Positions 1 through 7,449 of a stretch of DNA of 64,000 nt are shown here, piece after piece. Both the position numbers and the translations under genes were made by a program. The number at the start of each line of letters is the position of its first letter. Positions within the stretch are counted from its first letter, which is position 1. Below the pieces are notes generated by a model. The model saw nothing but the letters and a program-made list of their open reading frames with translations, searched no databases and had not been told where the DNA came from. Source of the DNA: Streptomyces sp. NBC_01431 (GTDB taxonomy: Bacteria > Actinomycetota > Actinomycetes > Streptomycetales > Streptomycetaceae); NCBI RefSeq assembly GCF_036231355.1, contig NZ_CP109496.1, positions 5,704,001 through 5,768,000 on the forward strand, read 5' to 3'.

Positions 1-798
1 GGTGAATGCGTGCTGGTGGGCCGGGAGCACCTCGGCGACGTTGAGGCGGCCGACGCGTTCGAGGGAGTCGAGGTAGTCGCCCAGCGGGTCGGTCATGGTG
101 GAGTCGTCGGGGTCCTCGTACAGGCCGATGTGCGGGGTGATCCCGGGCAGCAGGTGGTCGCCGCTGAACAGGCGGCCGTTGCCCGGGAGTTGGGCGGGAT
201 GCTGCTCCTCCAGATGGAGGCAGACGTGGCCCGGGGTGTGGCCCGGCGTCCAGATCGCGCGGAGCCGGCGCCCGGCCAGGGGCAGCAGGTCGCCGGGGAC
301 GATCTCGCGATCGGGCAGTGCGGCCCGCAGCCCCGGCAGGGTCCGCGTGCGGCCGGAGGCGCGGGCCTGCCGCAGCGGGGCGAGGTGGTCCTCGGGGGCG
401 CCCGCCGCGGCGAGCTTGTCGGCCAAGTAGTCCAGCCAGAGCGCCGGTTCGGCCTCGCGAGTGCGGCGCACCACGGCGGCGTCGGCGCCGTGCATCGCGA
501 TCCACGCGCCGGACGCCGCCCTGACCTGGCCGGACAGACCGTGGTGGTCGGGGTGGTGGTGGGTGATGACCACGCCGTGGACGTCGGCGACGTTCGTGCC
601 GAGGGCGGTGAGACCGGCGCTCAGGGTGTCCCAGGAGGCCGGGTCGTCCCAGCCCGTGTCGACGAGCACCGGACCCCGGTCGGTGTCGATCAGGTGGACC
701 AGGGTGTGGCCGAGCGGGTTGTCCGGGATCGGCACCTTGATGGAGTGGACACCGCCGCCGTGGTCGGTCACCTGAGGCGCGGCTGGCTCCTGCGGCAT
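1..798 (-). CDS. MBL-fold metallo-hydrolase, C-terminus cut by window edge
   Basis: At least 266 residues are present and the C-terminus runs off the window. The ATG at 798 begins MPQEPAAPQVTDHG. The metallo-beta-lactamase signature THHHPDHHG, with the HxHxDH metal ligands, lies about 80 residues in. A second metal-site histidine is in TPGHTPGHV and a later acidic/His site is in LFSGDHLLPG. This is the glyoxalase II-like hydrolase fold, acting on thioesters or similar esters; the substrate cannot be read. The gene diverges from the aldehyde dehydrogenase, and a perfect KstR-type box lies 79 bp upstream of its start, so both may belong to one regulon (inference). Confidence 0.85.
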   Translation of the reverse strand, partial: MPQEPAAPQVTDHGGGVHSIKVPIPDNPLGHTLVHLIDTDRGPVLVDTGWDDPASWDTLSAGLTALGTNVADVHGVVITHHHPDHHGLSGQVRAASGAWIAMHGADAAVVRRTREAEPALWLDYLADKLAAAGAPEDHLAPLRQARASGRTRTLPGLRAALPDREIVPGDLLPLAGRRLRAIWTPGHTPGHVCLHLEEQHPAQLPGNGRLFSGDHLLPGITPHIGLYEDPDDSTMTDPLGDYLDSLERVGRLNVAEVLPAHQHAFT

Positions 799-876
799 GG
801 AGTCCTCGTCTCTGTCTGGCCGCGCGCCCCGGTCCGGCGACGCGCGCCCGGCGGCTCGCTTCCCGGCCACTATAAC

Positions 877-890
877 TAGAACCAGTTCCA
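877..890. promoter_or_regulatory. KstR-type operator (perfect 14-mer)
   Basis: TAGAACCAGTTCCA fits TnnAACnnGTTnnA, the mycobacterial KstR consensus, at every fixed position. It lies between the divergent hydrolase (start 798) and aldehyde dehydrogenase (start 1065), so it could control either or both. Confidence 0.7.
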
Positions 891-946
891 TTGGTCGCCC
901 AAGTCGACCAGTGTCCAGGCGTGTTCGGGCCGTGGACTCCTCCAAG

Positions 947-960
947 TAGAACTGGTATCA
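947..960. promoter_or_regulatory. Second KstR-like operator, one mismatch
   Basis: TAGAACTGGTATCA matches the KstR consensus except for A in place of the last T of GTT. Together with following bases it forms AGAACT-N6-AGTTCT (949-966), so it may be a degenerate or overlapping double site. It is nearer the aldehyde dehydrogenase start than the 877 box. Confidence 0.45.
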
Positions 961-1064
961 GTTCTGAAACAGCGTCAGATCACTTGTCCCGCAGCCGAGT
1001 CGGCGGCCAGACAGCGGATCGGACGACTGTGTCAGGGAAGCCCGCGCCGCAGGAGGCACCAGGC

Positions 1065-2528
1065 ATGACCGAGCTTGTGGAACACGGACAGCTGTTCATC
1101 GGCGGGGAGTTGACCGACCCCCTCGGCACCGGCGTCATCGAGGTGGTCTCGCCCCACACCGAGCAGGTCATCGGCCGCGTCCCGCACGCATCGCGGGCGG
1201 ATGTGGACCGGGCCGTGGCCACCGCGCGCACCGCGTTCGACCAGGGGCCCTGGCCCCGTATGACGCTGGACGAGCGCGTCGAGGTCGTGACCCGGATCAA
1301 GGACGCGATCCTGGTGCGGCACGAGGAGATCGCCAGGTCGATCAGCTCGCAGAACGGTTCGCCGTACTCGTGGAGCGTGCTCGCGCAGGCGCTCGGCGCG
1401 ATGATGGTGTGGGATTCGGCGATCACTGTCGCGCGCCGGTTCCCCTACGAAGAGGGGCGGGCGGGGGCGCTCGGGCCCATCCTGGTGCGGCGCGAGCCGG
1501 TCGGCGTGGTGGCCGCCGTGGTGCCGTGGAACGTGCCGCAGTTCGTCGCCGCCGCCAAGCTCGCCCCGGCGCTGCTCACCGGCTGCACGGTGGTGCTCAA
1601 GCCGTCGCCGGAGACGCCGCTCGACGCGTACATACTCGGCGAGATCGCCAGGGAGGCCGGGCTTCCGGACGGCGTGCTCTCCATCCTGCCCGCGGACCGC
1701 GAGGTCAGCGAGTACCTCGTCGGGCACCCCGGCGTCGACAAGGTGTCGTTCACCGGGTCGGTCGCGGCCGGCAAGGGGGTCATGGAGGTCGCCGCGCGCA
1801 ACCTGACCCGCGTCACCCTGGAACTCGGCGGCAAGTCGGCGGCGGTGATCCTGCCGGACGCGGACCTGGCGGCGACCGTCGCGGGCGTCGTCCCGGCCGC
1901 CTGGATGAACAACGGGCAGGCCTGTGTGGCCCAGACCCGCATCCTGGCGCCCGCCTCCCGCTACGACGAGATCGCGGAGGCGTTCGCGGCGGCCGCGGGC
2001 GCGCTGGTCGTCGGCGACCCGCTGGACCCGGCCACCCAGGTCGGCCCGCTGGTGGCCAGGCGCCAGCAGCAGCGCTCGCTCGACTACATCAGGATCGGCC
2101 AGGAGGAGGGCGCCAAGATCCTCGCCGGCGGCGGCCGTCCGCCCGGAGTCGACCGGGGCTGGTACGTCGAGCCCACCCTCTTCGGAGGCGTCGACAACGC
2201 GATGCGCATCGCCCGTGAGGAGATCTTCGGGCCGGTCATCTGCCTGCTGCCGTACGCGGACGAGGCCGAGGCGCTGAAGATTGCCAACGACTCCGACTAC
2301 GGCCTCAGCGGCAGTGTGTGGACCGGTGACGTGGAGCACGGCATCGACTTCGCGCGCCGGGTCCGCACCGGCACCTTCAACGTCAACACCTTCAGCCTGG
2401 ACATGCTGGGCCCGTTCGGCGGATACAAGTCGTCCGGTGTGGGGCGGGAGTTCGGGCCCGAGGGCTTCGGCGAGTACCTGGAGCACAAGATGATCCACCT
2501 GCCCGCCGGATACGAGGCGGGCGCCTGA
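1065..2528 (+). CDS. NAD(P)-dependent aldehyde dehydrogenase
   Basis: 487 residues, the usual length for the ALDH superfamily, which oxidises aldehydes to acids with NAD(P)+. The catalytic cysteine is C287 in NNGQACVAQ and the general base is E253 in LELGGKS. The cofactor-binding PWNVP and FTGSVAAG motifs are also visible. The ATG at 1065 is chosen because AGGAGG lies 8 bases upstream; the open frame extends further but has no better start. The stop overlaps the ferredoxin ATG by one base (TGATG), so the two are translationally coupled. Two KstR-type boxes upstream suggest induction with acyl-CoA/steroid catabolic genes. The substrate is unknown. Confidence 0.9.
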   Translation: MTELVEHGQLFIGGELTDPLGTGVIEVVSPHTEQVIGRVPHASRADVDRAVATARTAFDQGPWPRMTLDERVEVVTRIKDAILVRHEEIARSISSQNGSPYSWSVLAQALGAMMVWDSAITVARRFPYEEGRAGALGPILVRREPVGVVAAVVPWNVPQFVAAAKLAPALLTGCTVVLKPSPETPLDAYILGEIAREAGLPDGVLSILPADREVSEYLVGHPGVDKVSFTGSVAAGKGVMEVAARNLTRVTLELGGKSAAVILPDADLAATVAGVVPAAWMNNGQACVAQTRILAPASRYDEIAEAFAAAAGALVVGDPLDPATQVGPLVARRQQQRSLDYIRIGQEEGAKILAGGGRPPGVDRGWYVEPTLFGGVDNAMRIAREEIFGPVICLLPYADEAEALKIANDSDYGLSGSVWTGDVEHGIDFARRVRTGTFNVNTFSLDMLGPFGGYKSSGVGREFGPEGFGEYLEHKMIHLPAGYEAGA

Positions 2529-2761
2529 TGGGCGACCGCTGGCACGTCGAGGTCGACCGGAGCGTGTGCATCGGCTCCGGCATGTGCGTCAACCACGCCC
2601 CGGCCGGCTTCGAACTCGACGCCGCCCGCCAGTCCCACCCCACCACCCCCGACACCGACGCCAACGAGCAGATCCTGGCCGCCGCCGAGGGCTGCCCGGT
2701 CGAAGCCATCCTGATCACCCTGCGCGACTCCCGCGAGACGGTGTTCCCGCCGGACGAATAG
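2528..2761 (+). CDS. 3Fe-4S ferredoxin
   Basis: 77 residues, typical of small actinobacterial ferredoxins that pass electrons to cytochrome P450s or similar oxygenases. The cluster ligands are C14 and C20 (CIGSGMC) and C56 followed by Pro (GCPVEA). The central C-x2-C residue of a 4Fe cluster is replaced, which gives the 3Fe-4S pattern. It overlaps the upstream aldehyde dehydrogenase stop by one base. No P450 or ferredoxin reductase lies beside it, so the redox partner must be encoded elsewhere. Confidence 0.88.
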   Translation: MGDRWHVEVDRSVCIGSGMCVNHAPAGFELDAARQSHPTTPDTDANEQILAAAEGCPVEAILITLRDSRETVFPPDE

Positions 2762-2790
2762 CCCGGCAGGGCCTTGTTCGGTCGCCGCGG

Positions 2791-2826
2791 ACACAGGTTG
2801 TGTTCGGTTGTGGCGAACACAGGTTG
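2791..2826. promoter_or_regulatory. Repeat pair upstream of amfT, possible AmfR site
   Basis: ACACAGGTTG occurs twice in direct orientation (2791-2800 and 2817-2826). Between them GTGTTCG-N7-CGAACAC forms a perfect 7-bp inverted repeat (2800-2820). It lies about 140 bp before amfT and is the most ordered element in the promoter region. Binding by AmfR, which activates this operon in other Streptomyces, is an inference. Confidence 0.4.
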
Positions 2827-2879
2827 ACCCATGCGTACCGCACGGTGACCTGATGACAGGCGTGACTGTCCGGCCCCGG

Positions 2880-2912
2880 CGACGGCGTGGAAATGTCGTT
2901 GCCACGCCGTCG
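2880..2912 (+). promoter_or_regulatory. Leader hairpin before amfT
   Basis: The 11-bp perfect arms CGACGGCGTGG and CCACGCCGTCG surround an 11-base loop. The hairpin is followed by GTCGAGGGGGGAGTGCCAC (2909), a near copy of the sequence around the amfT ribosome site (GTCGAGGGGGAGGCACAC, 2942). It could be a leader structure, an attenuator or an operator. There is no U-tract. Confidence 0.35.
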
Positions 2913-2959
2913 AGGGGGGAGTGCCACTCGATGTCACTGGCGTCGAGGGGGAGGCACAC

Positions 2960-5518
2960 ATGGACAAGCGGTACGAGGTCTTCTGTCTGGCGGACAGGTA
3001 TTTCTACGAGACCCCGGACCGCTTGTCCTCCTCGCGCACCGACGGCACGCCCCAGCTCTTCGAGGCCGCCCGGCGCACCGCGCCCGAAGGCTGGACCTCT
3101 CAACTCGCCGGAGACTGGCTGCACTTCGCCCCCGAGCACATATCCGGGCGCCGGACGCGGCCCCAGCAGGGCTGGAAGATCCACGTCTCGGCGTGTCTGG
3201 ACAACGCCGAGAAGGTCGCGGCGCGGGTGTGGGACTACTGCGTGCCGCGGGCGATCCCCTTCAAGTTCGTCCCCGGCCGCCGGCCGCTGCACCTGCGCAA
3301 CTCCAAGTACGCGGGCCGCGGCTCCAGCGGGAAGTTCGCCACCCTCTACCCGGCCGACGAGGCCGAACTCCACCTGATACTGCGTGAGTTGGGCGATCTG
3401 CTCGCGGGGGAGCCGGGCCCGTACATCCTCACCGATCTGCGCTGGGGCCAGGGCCCGCTCTACGTCCGCTACGGCGGCTTCACCAAGCGGCACTGCGTCG
3501 ATGCGAACGGCACCCTGGTGACGGCCGTCGAGAACGCCGACGGGGTGCTCATGCCCGACCGCAGGGACCCGGTCTTCCATGTCCCCGACTGGGTCACCCT
3601 GCCCGAGTTCCTCGCGCCCCACCTCGCCGCCCGTAACGCCACCACCACCGGTGAACTGCCCTACCGCATCGAACGGGCCCTGCACTTCTCCAACGGCGGC
3701 GGCGTCTACGCCGGAACCGACACCCGCACCGGCGAACGCGTCGTCCTCAAGGAAGCCAGGCCCCACGCCGGTCTCGCGGCGGACGGCGCGGACGCGGTGG
3801 CCCGCCTGGAGCGCGAGAAGGCGGCTCTTGAACAGGTGGGCGGCCTCGGCGTCGCCCCCGCCGTGCGCGACTGGTTCACCCTCGGCGAGCACCGCTTCCT
3901 CGTCATGGACTTCCTCGAAGGGCGCACCCTCAACTCCTTCTTCGCGCCCCGCCATCCGCTCATCGGCGTCGAGCCCGACCCGGTCGAGGTCGCCGAGTAC
4001 ACGCGGTGGGCGCTGCGCGTCCTGGGCGCCGTCGAGGACGCGGTGGCCGCCGTGCACGAGCGGGGCATCGTCTTCAACGACCTGCACATGTTCAACATCA
4101 TGGTGACGCCCGACGAGCAGTCCGTACGGCTCCTCGACTTCGAGGCCGCGCTGCCCGTCGACGACCACCGCGGCCAGTCCATGGCCCACCCCGGCTTCAT
4201 CGCGCCCCTGGACCGCAAGGGCTTCGACGTGGACCGCTACGCGCTGTCCTGTCTGCGGATCGCCCTGTTCGTGCCGATGACGAGCCTGCTGGTCATCGAC
4301 CGGGCCAAGGCCGCCCACCTCGCCGAGATCGCCGCCGCCCAGTTCCCCGACCTGCCCGATGGCTATCTGGAGGAGGCCGTCCGCGTCATCGAGGGACAGG
4401 CCGCGCCGAGGCGCCCGGGGTGTGCGCCCGTCGACCCGGCCGACTGGCCGGCGAGCCGCGACTCCATGACCCGTGCCGTCCTCGCCTCCGCCACCCCCGA
4501 ACGCGACGACCGGCTCTTCCCCGGAGACGTCGCCCAGTTCACCGAGGGCGGCGGCCTCGGCCTCGCCCACGGCGCCGCCGGTGTGCTGTACGCGCTCGCC
4601 GAGACCGGCGCCGCACCGTACCCCGAGGGCGAGCGCTGGCTCCTCGCGCACACCGCGCCACCGCCGCCCGGCACCCCGCTCGGCCTGTACGACGGGCTCG
4701 CCGGAGTCGCCTACGTCCTCGACCGCCTCGGTCACACCGAGCGGGCCCGCGAACTGATCGAGGGCGTCCTCGCCGAGAACTGGCAGCGGCTCGCCACCGA
4801 CCTGCACGGCGGGCTCGCCGGACTCGGCCTCGTACTCGACCGGCTCGGCTACAAGGAACAGGCGCTTGAGGCAGCCGAGTTGATCGCCGCGCGGCCCGAC
4901 GGCGGACGCCGCGCCGGGTTGCTGCGCGGTTCCTGCGGGCCCGCGCTGTTCTTCCTGCGGCTGTACGAGTCCACCGGCGAAGCGGCGTTGCTGGACCGGG
5001 CGGCAAAGGCGCTGCGGCGCGATCTCGACCGCTGCGTGACCAACCCGGCCGGCACCCTCGTCGTCAACGACACCACCCGCACCCTGCCCTACCTCGGCGC
5101 AGGCAGCGTCGGTATCGCCGCGGTCCTGGACGACTTCCTCGCCCACCGGGACGAGGCGGCCTTCCGGGCGGCGCGGGAACAGATCCAGCCCGCCGCCCGC
5201 TCCCGCTACTACGCCCAGCCGGGCCTGTTCAACGGGCGCGCCGGAATGGTGCTCCACCTGGCGCGGACCGGGGCGCCGCGCGCCTGGCTCGACGACCAGA
5301 TCGCCGGACTCTCCTGGTACGCCATGCCCTACGAAGGCCAACTCGCCTTCCCCGGCGACCAGATGATGCGCCTGTCCATGGACCTCGCGACCGGCACGGC
5401 GGGCTGCCTCCTGGCGCTCGGTGCCGCGCTCGGCGACCGGCCCGCCGCGCTGCCCTTCCTGGCGCCCCCACCCGCCGCCCCACCGGGCGGCCCCCAAGAC
5501 GGCCCCACCCGGGGCTGA
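2960..5518 (+). CDS. amfT: Class III lanthipeptide synthetase (LanKC), AmfT/RamC type
   Basis: 852 residues, matching RamC/AmfT length. The ATG at 2960 follows GGGGGAGG. The N-terminal lyase region (about 1-220) begins MDKRYEVFCLADRYFYE. The central kinase-like domain has a glycine-rich loop (SNGGGVYAG), lysine K264, the catalytic loop FNDLHMFNI with D374, and the metal site DFE at D393. The C-terminal LanC-like cyclase (about 510-850) has repeated GL-x-G helices (YDGLAGVAYVL, LHGGLAGLGLVL, LFNGRAGMVLHL) and no evident Cys-Cys-His zinc triad, as usual for this class. It should phosphorylate and dehydrate Ser residues of the adjacent 44-residue precursor and close labionin or lanthionine rings. 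Confidence 0.95.
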   Translation: MDKRYEVFCLADRYFYETPDRLSSSRTDGTPQLFEAARRTAPEGWTSQLAGDWLHFAPEHISGRRTRPQQGWKIHVSACLDNAEKVAARVWDYCVPRAIPFKFVPGRRPLHLRNSKYAGRGSSGKFATLYPADEAELHLILRELGDLLAGEPGPYILTDLRWGQGPLYVRYGGFTKRHCVDANGTLVTAVENADGVLMPDRRDPVFHVPDWVTLPEFLAPHLAARNATTTGELPYRIERALHFSNGGGVYAGTDTRTGERVVLKEARPHAGLAADGADAVARLEREKAALEQVGGLGVAPAVRDWFTLGEHRFLVMDFLEGRTLNSFFAPRHPLIGVEPDPVEVAEYTRWALRVLGAVEDAVAAVHERGIVFNDLHMFNIMVTPDEQSVRLLDFEAALPVDDHRGQSMAHPGFIAPLDRKGFDVDRYALSCLRIALFVPMTSLLVIDRAKAAHLAEIAAAQFPDLPDGYLEEAVRVIEGQAAPRRPGCAPVDPADWPASRDSMTRAVLASATPERDDRLFPGDVAQFTEGGGLGLAHGAAGVLYALAETGAAPYPEGERWLLAHTAPPPPGTPLGLYDGLAGVAYVLDRLGHTERARELIEGVLAENWQRLATDLHGGLAGLGLVLDRLGYKEQALEAAELIAARPDGGRRAGLLRGSCGPALFFLRLYESTGEAALLDRAAKALRRDLDRCVTNPAGTLVVNDTTRTLPYLGAGSVGIAAVLDDFLAHRDEAAFRAAREQIQPAARSRYYAQPGLFNGRAGMVLHLARTGAPRAWLDDQIAGLSWYAMPYEGQLAFPGDQMMRLSMDLATGTAGCLLALGAALGDRPAALPFLAPPPAAPPGGPQDGPTRG

Positions 5519-5570
5519 AACAACCCCGTCCCCCACGGACGGTCGTACATCGCCGACAAAGGAGATCGCA

Positions 5571-5705
5571 ATGTCCCTTCTCGACCTGCAGAACCTCGAC
5601 GTCGAGCTCGACATCGACGAGGGTGACGGCGGCGGCCACGGCGGCGGCAGCCAGCTCAGCCTGCTGCTCTGTGACAGCGTCGCGAGCCTGACGCTCTGCC
5701 TGTGA
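5571..5705 (+). CDS. amfS: Class III lanthipeptide precursor, AmfS/SapB-like
   Basis: 44 residues; the ATG follows AAGGAG by 6 bases. The leader MSLLDLQNLD keeps the LLDLQ box recognised by class III synthetases. A Gly-rich linker (about residues 20-26) precedes the core SQLSLLLCDSVASLTLCL. The core has two S-x-x-S-x-x-x-C units, SQLSLLLC and SVASLTLC, each able to form a labionin or lanthionine ring, exactly the spacing of SapB. The hydrophobic core and the ending resemble the AmfS morphogen. The mature product should be a surfactant peptide that helps aerial hyphae rise. The leader cleavage site is not obvious. Confidence 0.95.
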   Translation: MSLLDLQNLDVELDIDEGDGGGHGGGSQLSLLLCDSVASLTLCL

Positions 5706-5738
5706 TCACCGCGTAAACCCGGTGTACCAGTGAACGAC

Positions 5739-5775
5739 GCGGCCCCGCCCGGCACCGCTCGCCGGCCGGGGCCGC
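5739..5775 (+). terminator. Hairpin between amfS and amfB
   Basis: Outer arms GCGGCCCCG (5739-5747) and CGGGGCCGC (5767-5775) enclose an inner CCGGC/GCCGG stem with a 7-base loop, a 14-bp helix with one mismatch. Its position, just after the precursor gene and before the exporters, fits partial termination or mRNA protection giving more precursor than exporter message. There is no U-tract. Confidence 0.5.
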
Positions 5776-5793
5776 CGCACGCGGGAGGCCGCC

Positions 5794-7449
5794 TTGCTGT
5801 TGCGTGAGACCGTCCGGCAGAGCGCCGGGCCCGGCACCCTGATCCTGGTGCTGACCTGCGCGTCGGCCGGTGCGGGGCTCGCGCTGCCCGCGGTCCTGGG
5901 CCGCGCCCTCGACCTGGTGCTCGCGGGGCGGCAGTCCGACGCGACGCCCTGGATCACCTGGTGCGCCCTGCTCACTGCCGCCGCCGTGCTGATCGCCGCC
6001 CTCGAATCGGCCGTCACCGCGACCGCCACCGCACGCAGCGCCGCCTGGCTGCGCCGCCGCGTGCTCGGCCACGTCCTGGACGCAGGCCACCAACAACCTT
6101 GCTCGGAGGGCGAGTTGGTGGCACGGCTCACCGGGAACGCGGCCCAGGCCGCGACCGTGCCCGTCTCGATCGCCGGCGCGCTGGCGGCCGTCGTCACCCC
6201 GGTCGGCGGACTCGTCGCGCTCGCCCTCACCGACCTGTGGACCGCCCTGGTCGTGCTCGCCGGAATGCCCCTGTTCGCCCTGCTGCTGCGGGTGTTCGTG
6301 CGCGGCTCCGGTGCGAGCAGCGCGGGCTATCTGCACACCCAGGGCCAGATCGCGGGCCGCCTCCTGGAAGCGGTGCGGGGCGCCCGCACGATCGCGGCGG
6401 CCGGACACCCCGAGCGGGACGCCGCCCGGATCCTGGCGCCGCTGCCCGAACTCTCCCGGCAGGGCCACCGCATGTGGCAGGTGCTCGGCCGCTCCACCGC
6501 GCAGGCCGCGGTGCTGCTTCCGCTGCTCCAGCTCGCGGTGCTCGCCGTCGCCGGACTGCGCCTGGCCCGGGGCGACCTGAGCGTCGGCGGCCTCCTCGCG
6601 GCCTGGCGTTACGCGAGCCTCGCCACCGGCACCGGCGCCCTGGTCGGCATGGTGAACACCCTGACCCGCGGACGCACCGCCGTCGTCCGCCTCCAGGAGG
6701 TGCTGGCCGCGCCGGTCGTGCCGTACGGAGGCGGGGAACTGCCCGTCGGATCAGGTGAGTTGACCATGCGGGGCGTCGTGCACGGGCCGCTTCGCGGTGT
6801 CGATCTCACGCTGCCGGGTGGTGCGGTGGTCGCCGTCGTCGGCCGCTCGGGCAGCGGCAAATCGGCGCTCGCGGCCGTCGCGGGCCGGCTCGCCGACCCG
6901 GAGTCGGGCACGGTCCTCCTCGACGGCGTACCGCTTTCGTCCCTCACCCGCACCCAGCTGCGCCGCGCGGTCGGTTACGCCTTCGCGCGGCCCGTGCTGC
7001 TCGGTGGCACGGTGTGCGCCACCATCGCGTACGGCGCGCACGACCCGGGGGAGCCGGCGGTGGTCGCGGCGGCCCGCTCCGCCTGCGCCGACGACTTCGT
7101 GCGGCGGATGCCCGCCGGCTACGCCACCCCCTGCGCGAGCGCGCCGCTGTCCGGCGGCGAGGCCCAACGTCTGGGCCTGGCAAGGGCGTTCGCGCATCCG
7201 GGGCGCCTTTTGATCCTGGACGACGCCACCTCCAGTCTTGACTCGGCCACCGAGCTGAAGGTCTCCGGGGCCCTGCTGCGCGGCGCCGGAACCCACCTGA
7301 TCGTCGCCCACCGCGCCTCGACGGCGGCCCGCGCGGACCTCGTGGTGTGGCTGGAGGAAGGCCGCCCGCGCGCGGTCGCCCCGCACCGCGAACTGGTCCG
7401 ACTGGCCGACTACCGCGCGGTGTTCGCAGAGGGCGAGGAGGCGTGCTGA
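5794..7449 (+). CDS. amfB: ABC exporter, fused membrane and ATPase domains (AmfB/RamA)
   Basis: 551 residues. The TTG at 5794 follows GGGAGG; no ATG or GTG in frame is better placed. An N-terminal six-helix membrane domain (about 1-300) is fused to a nucleotide-binding domain. Walker A is GRSGSGKS (350-357), the signature is LSGGE from residue 452, Walker B is LLILDD ending at D476, and the switch His is in IVAHR. It likely pairs with the next gene to export the modified AmfS peptide. It overlaps amfA by 7 bases. Confidence 0.9.
   Translation: MLLRETVRQSAGPGTLILVLTCASAGAGLALPAVLGRALDLVLAGRQSDATPWITWCALLTAAAVLIAALESAVTATATARSAAWLRRRVLGHVLDAGHQQPCSEGELVARLTGNAAQAATVPVSIAGALAAVVTPVGGLVALALTDLWTALVVLAGMPLFALLLRVFVRGSGASSAGYLHTQGQIAGRLLEAVRGARTIAAAGHPERDAARILAPLPELSRQGHRMWQVLGRSTAQAAVLLPLLQLAVLAVAGLRLARGDLSVGGLLAAWRYASLATGTGALVGMVNTLTRGRTAVVRLQEVLAAPVVPYGGGELPVGSGELTMRGVVHGPLRGVDLTLPGGAVVAVVGRSGSGKSALAAVAGRLADPESGTVLLDGVPLSSLTRTQLRRAVGYAFARPVLLGGTVCATIAYGAHDPGEPAVVAAARSACADDFVRRMPAGYATPCASAPLSGGEAQRLGLARAFAHPGRLLILDDATSSLDSATELKVSGALLRGAGTHLIVAHRASTAARADLVVWLEEGRPRAVAPHRELVRLADYRAVFAEGEEAC

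Noticed and set aside
2800..2820. Terminator for the ferredoxin gene
   Set aside because: The 7-bp GTGTTCG inverted repeat is weakly stable and interleaved with direct repeats, which fits an operator better.
2297..5755. A 1152-codon open frame on the minus strand opposite aldH, ferredoxin and amfT
   Set aside because: It is a composition artefact: low-complexity Gly/Val/Asp/Arg sequence with no domains, antisense to well-defined genes.
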